DNA of 64,000 bases from Corticimicrobacter populi (GTDB lineage: Bacteria; Pseudomonadota; Gammaproteobacteria; Burkholderiales; Burkholderiaceae_B). How positions within the stretch are numbered: the first letter of the stretch is position 1; the number at the start of each line of letters is the position of its first letter. Position numbers and translations under genes: made by a program. The stretch covers positions 310,001 through 374,000 of the forward strand of contig NZ_QETA01000004.1 of NCBI RefSeq assembly GCF_003123725.1, in the 5' to 3' direction. The notes under the pieces are model-generated. The model had not been told where the DNA came from and made no database searches. It saw nothing but the letters and a program-made list of their open reading frames with translations. This document shows positions 28,563 through 37,582 of this stretch, one piece after another.

Positions 28563-29117
28563 TCAGATCACGGCGCGCAGGCTGAAGAATACACGGCCAT
28601 TTTCCGTGGGGGTCAGCGATGCGGCAAGGGGGACTGCTGACTTGCGGGCGATGTCAATCAGGCCCAGGCCGGCACCCGATACGGCATCGGTGTTGCGGGG
28701 CTGGCGCAATTGTGCCTTGTAGGCGGCCTTGAGGGCGGTTTTGTCCATGGGGGCGAGTTCGTCTACCTTGGCCAGGAGGCGTGATGCATCGGCTGCTTCC
28801 ACGAGGTTGCCCGCGTGAATGATATAGCGACTTTCGTCTTCCTTGGCCACGATGACCGTGGCGGCGCTTTCCTGCTCGCTGTAGCCCTGCGCCAGAGCGT
28901 AGTGGCGGATGTTTTGCGTCATTTCGATGTAGACGCTGAACACATCCATGGCGGCGGATGGCTGGGCGCTGTCAGCCTGCAGGTAGTTTTTCAGGGCCGT
29001 GCCGATCTCTTCGATCAGGCTGCGGGAAATCGGACCGTTGAAGCACAGCAGGATGCGTTGTCGATCCATGCTGGCCCTCAGGGCGAATAGGTCGATCATG
29101 TCCATGTGATGGGTCAT
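28563..29117 (-). CDS. siaB: SiaB family protein kinase
   Basis: A 184-residue member of the SiaB family (DUF6272), a GHKL-like kinase with YIEMTQNIRHYA near residues 63-74 (N-box-like Glu/Asn) and GAGLGLIDIARKS near 149 (G-box-like). In P. aeruginosa, SiaB phosphorylates SiaC. The ATG at 29117 overlaps the siaA stop as ATGA. Confidence 0.9.
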   Translation of the reverse strand: MTHHMDMIDLFALRASMDRQRILLCFNGPISRSLIEEIGTALKNYLQADSAQPSAAMDVFSVYIEMTQNIRHYALAQGYSEQESAATVIVAKEDESRYIIHAGNLVEAADASRLLAKVDELAPMDKTALKAAYKAQLRQPRNTDAVSGAGLGLIDIARKSAVPLAASLTPTENGRVFFSLRAVI

Positions 29118-31117
29118 CGTGTGTGAAAGTGGAAGGACAGGACGGTAATATCGTCCCGCTGTGGGTGATTGCCGCGGTAGGTCTCCAGTGCGGCTTCCAG
29201 GGCTGCAGCCCGCTGGTCTTGAGGCAGGCGGGCATTTTCAAGCAGCAGTTGCGCCAGGCGGGTATGGCCAAAGCCGTAGCCGAACTCACCGCCTGCCTGA
29301 TCCAGGAAGCCATCCGTCACCAGGTAGTATGTTACATCCGTACGCAAGGCCAGTTCCTGGTCAGTATAGGTGCCCTGGCGACGGTCGCCAATGGCACGCC
29401 GGTGTCCCTTGACTTCATCGACGGTGTGACCATCGCTCCAGTACAGGCCTATCCGGGCTCCGGCAAAGCGCAGCAGGCCAAGCGTGCGATCAATGCAGAC
29501 CAGCCCCACATCCATGTTGGTGGCAATGCCGCGCGGCAGTTCGTACTGGTGCATCATTTCGCGCATGGCCTGGTCGGCGCGATGCAGGATGGCCGCGGGC
29601 GACTGGCGACCGGTTTCGGCGACCGCGTGATCCAGTGCCGCGCGTGCCAGCATGGTCATGAGCGCGCCGGGCACGCCATGACCCGCGCAGTCGACTACCC
29701 CCAGGATGTATTGCTCGGCATTGCCCTGACACAGATAGAAATCGCCGCCGACGATATCGCGGGGCCGCCACAGCACGAAGGAGTCAAGGCCGGGGAGCTG
29801 CCGCAGTTGCTCGTCAGGCAGGATGGCGCGCTGGATCAGGCTGGCATACTCGATGGAATCGTTGATTTGCTGGTGCGCACGGCGCATTTCATCGTTGGCC
29901 TGTTCGAGTTCCTGCGTGCGTGCCTGGATGCGGCCTTCCAGATCTTGCGTATGGTTGCGTATCTGTGCCGCCATGGTGCTGAAGGCGCGATTCAGGTCGC
30001 CCAGCTCATCATGGCGTGGCGAGGGAGGAACCACATCATAGTGCCCGGCGGCCAGCGCCTGCGCTGAACGCTGCAGATCCCGTACGGGACGCAGGACCAG
30101 GCGTTCCACGGCATAGCCGAAGGCCAGGATCAGGACTGCCAGCAGGACGACCAACACCACCATCATCAGGCTGAACCAGCCGGTGTCGATTCCCCTGGCA
30201 GCCTGCAGATCGACGGCCAGCACGATATACCAGTCCAGTTCAGGCAGGTAGGTCAGGGTCAGAAGCTGGCGCTGCTGGTCGATGTCGACAAACAGGCTTT
30301 GTACTGTGCCCGGCTCGGCCTGGGCAAGCTGCATGGCGTCTTCCAGTGCCGTAGCCTGGGCCGGATCACCAAGCTGGCCTGCCAGCGTCTGTTGTGCGTT
30401 TACGGCAGCTCCGGCGGCCTGGTTCAGGGCGATCAGATTTTCATTCTGATGTGCCTGGATGATGCCGTTGCGGTTGATCAGCATCGGCGTGACACCGCTT
30501 TCGCTGTTTGCGATGAATTCCTGTACGAACTCGCTGAGGTTGAAACCGCTGCCTGCCAGGCCGAGTACCTCGCCATTGTCCCGGATGGGGACATTGACCC
30601 ATACCTGCGTGACCTGTAGCTGGGCGTCGTGGTTGACGTTCAGGGAATAGGGGGCTTCCTGCTGCAGCGTGCTGTAGAACCAGGTGTCGTCCTGGTGCGT
30701 GGGGCTCAGCGTGTAGCGGGGTTGCTGACTGTATGCCTTGGTATCGTCATTGAAGTAATAGTTGCCACTGTCGGCGCTGGCAATGAAATAGGCATGGTCG
30801 TGCAGGTCCTGGCGATATTTTTCCGCCTCCCTGAACAGCAGTCCGGTCTTGCCGGGATCCTGTTCGTCTCGCAGCCATTGGATGGTGACTTCCGAGTTGG
30901 CCAGGCGTCGTGCCAGGGCGATGTCGCGCGCTACCGGTGCCAGGATGGTCTGGCGCTGGAGGAGGATCAGATTGCGCGCGTAGGCCTCACCGAAATGGTT
31001 GCGCACATTGTCCATCAGTTGCCAGCCGAGCAGGCCGGCTGGGATCAGCGCCGCCAGGCATGCCAGCAAAAGCGCGACGATGGATTTGGCCCGCAGGCCG
31101 GCTTTCCAGAGTGCCAT
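29114..31117 (-). CDS. siaA: SiaA membrane-bound PP2C-like phosphatase
   Basis: A 667-residue receptor-phosphatase: transmembrane helix at about 11-32, a large periplasmic dCache-like sensor, transmembrane helix at about 315-340, HAMP, a coiled coil, then a SpoIIE/PP2C-type Ser/Thr phosphatase from about residue 450 with metal-binding motifs GGDFY, VVDCAGHGVPGALM and YLVTDGFLDQ. In P. aeruginosa, SiaA dephosphorylates SiaC, turning on SiaD. The ATG at 31117 places the first membrane helix correctly; the frame extends to 31228, into panD. It starts 37 nt after panD on the same strand. Confidence 0.92.
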   Translation of the reverse strand: MALWKAGLRAKSIVALLLACLAALIPAGLLGWQLMDNVRNHFGEAYARNLILLQRQTILAPVARDIALARRLANSEVTIQWLRDEQDPGKTGLLFREAEKYRQDLHDHAYFIASADSGNYYFNDDTKAYSQQPRYTLSPTHQDDTWFYSTLQQEAPYSLNVNHDAQLQVTQVWVNVPIRDNGEVLGLAGSGFNLSEFVQEFIANSESGVTPMLINRNGIIQAHQNENLIALNQAAGAAVNAQQTLAGQLGDPAQATALEDAMQLAQAEPGTVQSLFVDIDQQRQLLTLTYLPELDWYIVLAVDLQAARGIDTGWFSLMMVVLVVLLAVLILAFGYAVERLVLRPVRDLQRSAQALAAGHYDVVPPSPRHDELGDLNRAFSTMAAQIRNHTQDLEGRIQARTQELEQANDEMRRAHQQINDSIEYASLIQRAILPDEQLRQLPGLDSFVLWRPRDIVGGDFYLCQGNAEQYILGVVDCAGHGVPGALMTMLARAALDHAVAETGRQSPAAILHRADQAMREMMHQYELPRGIATNMDVGLVCIDRTLGLLRFAGARIGLYWSDGHTVDEVKGHRRAIGDRRQGTYTDQELALRTDVTYYLVTDGFLDQAGGEFGYGFGHTRLAQLLLENARLPQDQRAAALEAALETYRGNHPQRDDITVLSFHFHTR

Positions 31118-31154
31118 GTCCGAGTGAGTAACTAGAGAATGGGGAGGGCGCGTC

Positions 31155-31568
31155 TCAGGCGTGCGTGACGATATCGAAGGACAGGCGGCCCTTTGCGTCG
31201 CGGCCGATATCGTAAGACAGCGTTTCACGGACTGAATTGTCGGGGTGGAATGTCAGAACCATCGGCTGGATCAGCTCAAGCTCATGCTCCTGGATATAGG
31301 CAGAATTGCAGATGATGATCTCGTCACCCTTTTGGCAGGTGCGTGCGGCGGCACCATTGAGGATGCAGCAGCGAGAGCCGCGTTCACCATAGATGACATA
31401 GGTACTGATGCGCGCACCTGAGTGCTTGTTCCAGATATCGACGAATTCCAGCGGCAGGATACCTGCGGCTTCGCAATGGTCAGGATCCAGGGTGATGGAG
31501 CCGTGATATTCGAGATCGGCACCTGTGACCCGGATGCCATGAAGCTTGCCGCGAACGACTTTTCTCAC
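31155..31568 (-). CDS. panD: Aspartate 1-decarboxylase
   Basis: A 137-residue PanD homologue. The self-cleavage site is YHGS (Gly23-Ser24), which yields the pyruvoyl cofactor; NGAAA and the VIYGERGSR segment are also conserved. PanD makes beta-alanine for pantothenate and CoA synthesis. Translation starts with GTG at 31568, with AGGA 6 nt upstream. It is slightly longer at the C terminus than E. coli PanD (126). It lies 37 nt upstream of siaA on the same strand, an arrangement not expected from the Pseudomonas siaABCD locus. Confidence 0.9.
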   Translation of the reverse strand: MRKVVRGKLHGIRVTGADLEYHGSITLDPDHCEAAGILPLEFVDIWNKHSGARISTYVIYGERGSRCCILNGAAARTCQKGDEIIICNSAYIQEHELELIQPMVLTFHPDNSVRETLSYDIGRDAKGRLSFDIVTHA

Positions 31569-31834
31569 GATATGTCCTGTGGTAGGCGGGGGGATAACGG
31601 GAGATCATTGTAGTGTCATCGCTGGAGTCGTGACGCGAATTTATATAGGGAAGACGGCAGGGCCAACCAGGAAAGTTGATGAATGACACTTTCAATTCCT
31701 GTTTTGCTGGTATGGAGATGCAGGATCGCAGGAAGTAGTATTCTTTTACCCAGGTTCCGTCATCAGAGCATGATGGAGTCCATGTCGCATCGGAGTGCAT
31801 GTGTAGACCTTTTTTCCATCCCGAAGGAGGTGTC

Positions 31835-33259
31835 GTGAGTCCGGTATCAAATGCCATAGCCAACAGGCTGCAGCAACTTCCCCATCCCGTTCAGCTTATC
31901 CTGCCAGATGGCACCCAGGTCGGTGCGGATATGCCCGTTGTCCGTTTGCGGCTGCATGATCTCAAGGCGCTCGCCAGTCTGGCCTCCGGCGAGGTCGGGG
32001 TGCTGGGGCAGGATTACGTCGAAGGCCGGGTTGATATCGACGGGCGCATGCGTGACGTCATGGCCGTGGCCGCTGCGCTGCTGCCGGGTTCCCCGGTTGA
32101 GGCGGCCCGTAGTGGTTGGCTGACAGAATTGATACGCAGGTTGGTGTCGGTCTGGCGGCACTCGGTGGACCGCGATGCGCGACAGATCGAATTCCACTAT
32201 GACCTGTCCGATGCCTTCTATGCCCTCTGGTTGGATCCGCGCAGGGTCTATTCGTGTGCCTATTACCGCGAACCGCAGATGACGCTGGCGCAGGCCCAGG
32301 AAGCCAAGCTAGACCATATTTGTCGCAAGCTGCGGCTGCAGTCGGGAGAACGTTTTCTGGATGTTGGCGCTGGATGGGGCGGGTTGCTGCTGTGGGCTGC
32401 CGAACACTATGGCGTGCAGGCTACCGGGATTACGCTGTCGCACAATCAGCATGCCTATGTGAATGGTCTGATTGAAAGTCGTGGCTTGTCGGACAGGGTG
32501 CGCATGCTGCTGCTCGATTATCGCAATCTGACTGAGGATGAACCGTTCGATAAAATTGCCTCGGTCGGCATGTTCGAGCATGTGGGGCGTGCTCAGCTTG
32601 AGGCTTATTTTGCCAAGCTGCGCAAGCTGCTGCGGCCCGAGGGCATGCTGCTCAATCATGGTATCACGTCGGCAGGGGTCTATAACGCCGAGCTTGGCAA
32701 TGGCATGGGTGAATTCATCGAGCGCTATATCTTTCCCGGCGGCGAACTGACCCATGTCAGTCGGGTGGTCGAGGCCATGAGTCACAGTGGTTTCGAGGCC
32801 GTCGATATCGAAAGCCTGCGGCCACACTATGCCCGGACCCTGTGGGCATGGAGCGATGCGCTCGAGTCGCGGCTGGATGAGGCGCGGGCCGTGCTGGTGG
32901 CTGAAAAAGGGGATGCGGGCGAACGGGCGCTGCGCGCCTATCGGCTGTATCTGGCGGGATGCGCCATGGGATTCGAGCATGGCTGGATATCGCTCTATCA
33001 GGTGCTGTGCCAGACCCAGGCGGTGCAGCGGATCGATCCGGCCGCACCGCCGCCGGTCTCAGCCTATCCGTGGACGCGAGGCTACATGTACGCGCAGTCG
33101 CCAGCCGAGCCAGGCACCGGCGGTACAGAACAGTGCGAAGATCCAGCCCGAGACGGCGGCGGCCATGATGCCAGACAGCAGGGTGCCGACCGTGCAGCCA
33201 AGTGCCACCATGGCTCCCCAGCCCATCAGGATGCCGCCGCCGAAATTGCGGCTGGCTGA
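31835..33259 (+). CDS. Cyclopropane-fatty-acyl-phospholipid synthase family methyltransferase, with read-through C terminus
   Basis: A 474-residue Cfa-type SAM methyltransferase. FLDVGAGWGGLLLWAAEHYG binds SAM, with MFEHVGR and YIFPGGELTH downstream; the N-terminal domain is the usual lipid-binding one. Cfa adds a methylene bridge to unsaturated phospholipid acyl chains. The GTG at 31835 is chosen because AAGGAGG ends 4 nt before it; an ATG at 31799 is possible. Similarity to the family appears to end near PWTRGYMY (about residue 422). The last 50 or so residues are low-complexity and are read antisense to the convergent YeeE/YedE gene, overlapping it by 201 bp. Confidence 0.85.
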   Translation: MSPVSNAIANRLQQLPHPVQLILPDGTQVGADMPVVRLRLHDLKALASLASGEVGVLGQDYVEGRVDIDGRMRDVMAVAAALLPGSPVEAARSGWLTELIRRLVSVWRHSVDRDARQIEFHYDLSDAFYALWLDPRRVYSCAYYREPQMTLAQAQEAKLDHICRKLRLQSGERFLDVGAGWGGLLLWAAEHYGVQATGITLSHNQHAYVNGLIESRGLSDRVRMLLLDYRNLTEDEPFDKIASVGMFEHVGRAQLEAYFAKLRKLLRPEGMLLNHGITSAGVYNAELGNGMGEFIERYIFPGGELTHVSRVVEAMSHSGFEAVDIESLRPHYARTLWAWSDALESRLDEARAVLVAEKGDAGERALRAYRLYLAGCAMGFEHGWISLYQVLCQTQAVQRIDPAAPPPVSAYPWTRGYMYAQSPAEPGTGGTEQCEDPARDGGGHDARQQGADRAAKCHHGSPAHQDAAAEIAAG

Positions 33260-34270
33260 ACGCCAGTCCGGCCACTGGGGCCGGAACTGGCCGGCCGCCA
33301 GTGCGGCAGCCCAGGCACCACCGATCAGGGCCAGTACGAATGCGCCATTGGGCGATAGCAGGGTGTTCTTGATGATCGTGGCGCAACCGGCGAAGCTGTC
33401 GAGGCCTTCCAGCCGTTCGGGCAGCAGTGACCCGTTGGCGGCAAGCGTGCGGGCAATGCTGCCCAGCTCTGCCGTGACGCCCAGCGGGGCGATGCGCAGG
33501 TAGGCCAGTACGGCAATCAGGGCAACCAGCAGACCGCCTGTCGTGGCAGGCCAGCGCAGTGTCAGCAGGGTGGTCAGTGAGGGGCGCTCGGTGGCCGGAT
33601 GGCCATCCGGTGCTGTGGGCGAGCGATGTGTGCGCAGCAGTAGCCAGGCGATGCCACCCAGCAGGACGGTCTGCAGCAATGCCGACCCCCCGTAACCCAG
33701 CGAGTGAGGCAACCATGCAACCGGTGCCGACTGAATGGCGGACAGATACAGCGTATTCCAGGAGGCAAAGCCCAGGCCGAAGCCGACCAGCGCACCCAGC
33801 AGGGCAAAGGGGGAGGCTGCGGCACCTTCGCCCAATCTGTACAGATGGGCGCTGATGCACGAGCCGGACAGGGCCATGCCCAGCCCAAAGACCAGGGCAC
33901 CTACCGCCAGCACCCAGCTGACCGGGCCGATATGGGCACCGGGCGGCAGCCGCCCCGGGATGGGCGAGGGCAGGAATGCGCCAAACAGCACATGGTAGCC
34001 CAGCGTGCCGACCAGTAATGCCGCGACCAGACCCAGCAGCCCCAGTGCATTACGGTGTTCGAAATAGTCGCGCATCATGCAGTAGAAGCAGAAGCGCGTG
34101 CGTTGCAGCACGATGCCGAAAGCCAGACCCAGCAAGAGCGAAAGCGACAGTGTTCGGCCTTCGCCCGGCAGGTCGTGCAGGCGGGCTGCAGCATAGAGCA
34201 ACCCGCCCAGGATAACCAGGGCGGACAGGGCGCGGCGCGCGGGGATGCCGGATGCGACCGCGCCAGGCAT
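33059..34270 (-). CDS. YeeE/YedE family thiosulfate transporter (TsuA-like)
   Basis: A 403-residue polytopic protein with YeeE/YedE repeats. The conserved Cys-containing motifs are QRTRFCFYCMMRDYF, LSGSCISAHLYRLGEG, FAGCATIIKNTLLS and LGCTVGTLLSGIMA; in TsuA such Cys pass thiosulfate through the membrane. Its start codon overlaps the rhodanese stop (TGATG), indicating coupled translation. Its 3' 201 bp overlap the convergent Cfa-family gene, but its own C terminus looks complete. Confidence 0.88.
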   Translation of the reverse strand: MPGAVASGIPARRALSALVILGGLLYAAARLHDLPGEGRTLSLSLLLGLAFGIVLQRTRFCFYCMMRDYFEHRNALGLLGLVAALLVGTLGYHVLFGAFLPSPIPGRLPPGAHIGPVSWVLAVGALVFGLGMALSGSCISAHLYRLGEGAAASPFALLGALVGFGLGFASWNTLYLSAIQSAPVAWLPHSLGYGGSALLQTVLLGGIAWLLLRTHRSPTAPDGHPATERPSLTTLLTLRWPATTGGLLVALIAVLAYLRIAPLGVTAELGSIARTLAANGSLLPERLEGLDSFAGCATIIKNTLLSPNGAFVLALIGGAWAAALAAGQFRPQWPDWRSASRNFGGGILMGWGAMVALGCTVGTLLSGIMAAAVSGWIFALFCTAGAWLGWRLRVHVASRPRIG

Positions 34271-35187
34271 CAGGTATTGCCCCAGACGGTGCCGGCCGGG
34301 TTGGCAATCGGTGAGCCGACGGAATTGCCGTACTCGGTCCAGGAGCCATCATAGTTGCGCACATCGTAGCCGAGCAGCTTCTTCAGAGCGAACCAGGAGT
34401 GGCTGGAGCGCTCGCCGATACGGCAGTAGGTAATGATAGGCTTGGAACCATCCACGCCCACTTCCTCGTAGATGGCCTTGAGCTCTTCGACCGGCTTGAA
34501 CGTGCCGTCTTCAGCGACCAGCTTGCTCCAGGTGACGTTGACTGCACCCGGGACGTGGCCTGCGCGTACTGACAGTTCAGGCACGCCATTGGGTGCGAAG
34601 ATCTTGCCGTTGTACTCGTCGGCCGAGCGGATATCGACCAGATGTGCGTCCGAGGCTTTATTGGCGACGTCGCGCACGTCGCTCAGATAGGCACGTAGCG
34701 TCGGGTTGGCGGTTTTCGCTGTGACGTTGCCGGGTTGCGGCACAGGCGCGGCAGCCGACAGGGGGCGGCTCTCTGCCTCCCACTTCTTGCGCCCGCCGTC
34801 GAGGATCTTCACGTTGTCGATGCCGTAGATATCGAAGATCCAGGCTCCCCAGGCGGCAAACCAGTTGTTGTTGTCACCGTATAGAACGGTCACCGTGTCA
34901 TCGTTGATCCCGGATTTGCGCAGCAGTTCCTGGAATTGTGCCTGCGGCACGATATCGCGGGCGACCGTATCGACCAGATCGGTATGCCAGTTGTAGTTGA
35001 CGGCACCGGGAATGTGGCCGCGTTCATAGAGTCCGGGATTGACGCTGACCTCGACCAGCCGGACCTTGGGGTTGTCGAGATTCTGCTCCACCCATTCGGT
35101 GGTGACCAGGTATGGGCTCGCTGCCCAGGCGGGACCCGCTAGGCCGAAGGCCGCGAGAGAGACGGCAATGAGACGCTTGAAAGACAT
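34270..35187 (-). CDS. Periplasmic thiosulfate sulfurtransferase (rhodanese)
   Basis: A 305-residue protein with a signal peptide (SLAAFGLAGPAWA, cleavage near residue 23) and two rhodanese domains. The C-terminal domain carries the active-site loop TYCRIGERSSHSW, whose Cys accepts the sulfane sulfur. Rhodaneses transfer sulfur from thiosulfate to cyanide or thiols. Export plus coupling to a YeeE/YedE permease gene suggests a thiosulfate handling and uptake pair; this pairing is inference. Confidence 0.92.
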   Translation of the reverse strand: MSFKRLIAVSLAAFGLAGPAWAASPYLVTTEWVEQNLDNPKVRLVEVSVNPGLYERGHIPGAVNYNWHTDLVDTVARDIVPQAQFQELLRKSGINDDTVTVLYGDNNNWFAAWGAWIFDIYGIDNVKILDGGRKKWEAESRPLSAAAPVPQPGNVTAKTANPTLRAYLSDVRDVANKASDAHLVDIRSADEYNGKIFAPNGVPELSVRAGHVPGAVNVTWSKLVAEDGTFKPVEELKAIYEEVGVDGSKPIITYCRIGERSSHSWFALKKLLGYDVRNYDGSWTEYGNSVGSPIANPAGTVWGNT

Positions 35188-35569
35188 GTCGTGACTCCTT
35201 TTCTAGGGTGCGCCGGATGGAGGAATCAGCTTAAGGAAACCGGATGTTTCAGGGAACGATCAATTCCCAATATCGTTATGCCGGCCGTCGGCTGGGTTAT
35301 CCCCTATTTTGAATTTCTTTCATTTTGCGTTAAGATGTTGTCTTCTTCATTCAGAAATGTTCAATTTCGTCGGATTGCAATATTCTGCAGTCCGGTGCCA
35401 ATCAGGGTGCTTTTCAGAGCACTGTTCGCTCGTTCCCGGTTTGTATCGACGGCCTCGCCGTTTTCCGCACAACCTTCCTGGCTCCCTGGCAAATTTGCAG
35501 AACCGTTCTGCATCCCGCTGGTGGGCGCATGTGTCATTCACGAGCACCATGAACCGACAGGAGGTCATC
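35188..35569. other. 382-nt divergent intergenic region
   Basis: It lies between the minus-strand rhodanese gene and the plus-strand betaine-binding protein gene and should hold both promoters. Frames crossing it (one runs into the binding-protein gene from 35309) show no protein family features. No convincing promoter, terminator or RNA structure was identified. Confidence 0.6.
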
Positions 35570-36619
35570 ATGAAGTCATCAAACCTTGTCGCCACGTCTG
35601 CGCCGCAGGCTGGTTCATCCACGAAATTTGCCCGTACGCTGTGCACAGCTGCCCTTGGCGCTGTGCTGGCCGGCATGGGCGGGCAGGCGCTGGCCGCTCC
35701 GCAGTGCGAGCTGGATCGCACGGTCAAATTTGGTGGAATGAACTGGGAGTCCAACCTGGTCATCACCGATGTCGAGCGCGCCATTATCGAAAAGGGCTAC
35801 GGTTGCCAGACCGAAGTGCTGCCGACCGAGACACTGCCTGCGCTGGCAGCACTTGAGCGCGGTGATCTCGATGTCAATTCCGAAATCTGGCTTAACAGCG
35901 TGGCCGATCCCTGGAAGCGCGCCGAAGCGACCGGCAAGGTCAAGCGCATCGGCGATGTGTTCATGGGTGGCGAAGCCTGGTTCATCCCGCGCTATACCGC
36001 CGAGCGCTTGCCCGAACTCAAGTCGGCTGCCGATCTGCCCAGGTTCAAGGAGCATTTCACTGATCCCGAGGAACCCTCCAAGGGCCGCTTCTATGGCTGC
36101 CCGGCCGGTTGGGGCTGCGAGGTGGTGAGCACCAATCTCTATCGTGCGCTGGGGCTGGAAGACAGCTACACGCTCTATTCCCCCGGTACCGGTGCGGCAC
36201 AGAAGGCGGCGCTGACCTCGGCCTACAAGCGCAAGCAGGACGTGGTTTTTTATTACTGGTATCCCACGCCGCTGGTCGGTGCCATGGACCTGGTCAAGCT
36301 GGAGCTGCCTCCCTATGATGCCGATGCACATCAGTGCCTGACATCGCCGGATTGCCAGGACCCCAAGCCCAGTGCGTATCCTGAAAACCCGGTATTCACG
36401 GCGGTCAATACGCAGTTCTCGCAACAGGCACCGCAGATCACCGAGTTCCTGTCGCGCGTGTCGATCCCGCTGGACGACATCAACGAAACGCTGGCCCACA
36501 TGGAAGAAAGCGGCGATGACGCCGCCGATGTGGCCGAGTGGTTCCTCAAGAACAAGTCCGCTATCTGGACCCAATGGGTGCCTGCGGACGTGGCCGAGCG
36601 CGTCAAGGCGTCGCTCTGA
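35570..36619 (+). CDS. proX: Glycine betaine/proline-type ABC transporter binding protein
   Basis: A 349-residue OpuAC/ProX-type receptor. The signal peptide (TAALGAVLAGMGGQALA) ends near residue 43. VKFGGMNWESNLVITDVERAI starts the mature domain and a CPAGWGCEV segment lies between the lobes. Substrates of this family are glycine betaine, choline or related compatible solutes; the exact one is not determined. The ATG at 35570 follows AGGAGG; longer frames upstream are not needed. An intrinsic terminator separates it from the permease gene. Confidence 0.9.
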   Translation: MKSSNLVATSAPQAGSSTKFARTLCTAALGAVLAGMGGQALAAPQCELDRTVKFGGMNWESNLVITDVERAIIEKGYGCQTEVLPTETLPALAALERGDLDVNSEIWLNSVADPWKRAEATGKVKRIGDVFMGGEAWFIPRYTAERLPELKSAADLPRFKEHFTDPEEPSKGRFYGCPAGWGCEVVSTNLYRALGLEDSYTLYSPGTGAAQKAALTSAYKRKQDVVFYYWYPTPLVGAMDLVKLELPPYDADAHQCLTSPDCQDPKPSAYPENPVFTAVNTQFSQQAPQITEFLSRVSIPLDDINETLAHMEESGDDAADVAEWFLKNKSAIWTQWVPADVAERVKASL

Positions 36620-36639
36620 TCCTTCCTGGATGAACCATG

Positions 36640-36673
36640 ACCGGGGCGCGCGGATGTGCGTCCCCGGTTTTTT
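36640..36673 (+). terminator. Intercistronic intrinsic terminator between binding-protein and permease genes
   Basis: ACCGGGG (36640-36646) pairs with CCCCGGT (36662-36668), with an inner CGC/GCG-type stem, followed by a six-T run at 36668-36673. It lies 20 nt past the binding-protein stop and 50 nt before the permease start, so it should act as an attenuator inside the operon. Confidence 0.82.
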
Positions 36674-36724
36674 GCGTTGTTGCCTGGCGGGCGACATCCA
36701 CCCGTCGGGCGGGAGAAAAATAAT

Positions 36725-37582
36725 ATGTTTCCCGAATTGATTCCTGCGCGTACTTTGCGCACCGCCATCGACGGTTTCGTCGATGGCATCGTTACCAATT
36801 ACGCCGATACACTCGAGGCGCTGTCCAGGCCCATTCTATCCATCCTGGTCTGGCTGGAACAGGTTTTGCGCGCGGCACCCTGGTGGGTCGTGGTGCTGGC
36901 AGTGATCGTGGTGGCATGGCTGGTCAGTCGCCGTATCGTGCTCAGCCTGTGCATGGGTGCGCTACTGTGTGTGCTGGGCGTGATCGGCCTCTGGGATGCC
37001 GGCATGCAGACGCTGTCGCTGATGTTGATGGCTGCGGCATTGTCGATCATGATCGGTATCCCTATCGGCATTCTCATGGCGCGTTGCAACTGGCTGCGCA
37101 CGATTACGCTGCCGATACTCGACGTGATGCAGACCATGCCCAGCTTTGTCTACCTGATCCCGGTTGTCATGCTGTTCGGCCTGGGCAAGATCCCGGCGCT
37201 GATCGCGACGGTGATCTATGCCGTGCCGCCGTTGATTCGCCTCACCGATCTTGGTATCCGGCTGGTCGACGAAGAGGTGCTTGAGGCTTCCCGCGCCTTT
37301 GGTGCCAATGCCCGCCAGCAGTTGTTCGGTGTGCAGTTGCCGTTGGCTCTGCCCAACATTATGGCGGGGATCAACCAGACTACGATGATGGCGCTGTCCA
37401 TGGTGGTGATCGCCTCGATGATCGGTGCACGCGGCCTGGGCTACGAGGTGCTGCTGGGCATCAACCGTCTGGAAGTCGGCCGAGGCCTGCTGGCCGGGAT
37501 CGGTATCGTGGTGCTGGCGATCCTGTTTGATCGGATCACCCAGTCGTATGGCAAGCGTGTCGGCCATGGAGGACAATCATGA
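36725..37582 (+). CDS. proW: Glycine betaine/proline-type ABC transporter permease
   Basis: A 285-residue inner-membrane permease with five or six helices and the EAA-type loop EEVLEASRAFGANARQQLFGVQLPLALPNIMAG that contacts the ATPase. It forms the channel for betaine-type solutes with the ATPase gene that it overlaps by 4 nt (ATGA). The ATG at 36725 follows GGGAG; the frame continues upstream to 36656 without membrane or family features. Confidence 0.92.
   Translation: MFPELIPARTLRTAIDGFVDGIVTNYADTLEALSRPILSILVWLEQVLRAAPWWVVVLAVIVVAWLVSRRIVLSLCMGALLCVLGVIGLWDAGMQTLSLMLMAAALSIMIGIPIGILMARCNWLRTITLPILDVMQTMPSFVYLIPVVMLFGLGKIPALIATVIYAVPPLIRLTDLGIRLVDEEVLEASRAFGANARQQLFGVQLPLALPNIMAGINQTTMMALSMVVIASMIGARGLGYEVLLGINRLEVGRGLLAGIGIVVLAILFDRITQSYGKRVGHGGQS

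Noticed and set aside
31799-31834. ATG at 31799 as start of the Cfa-family gene
   Set aside because: The GTG at 31835 has AAGGAGG just upstream, and the extra 12 residues show no family similarity. The short 4-nt spacing leaves some doubt.
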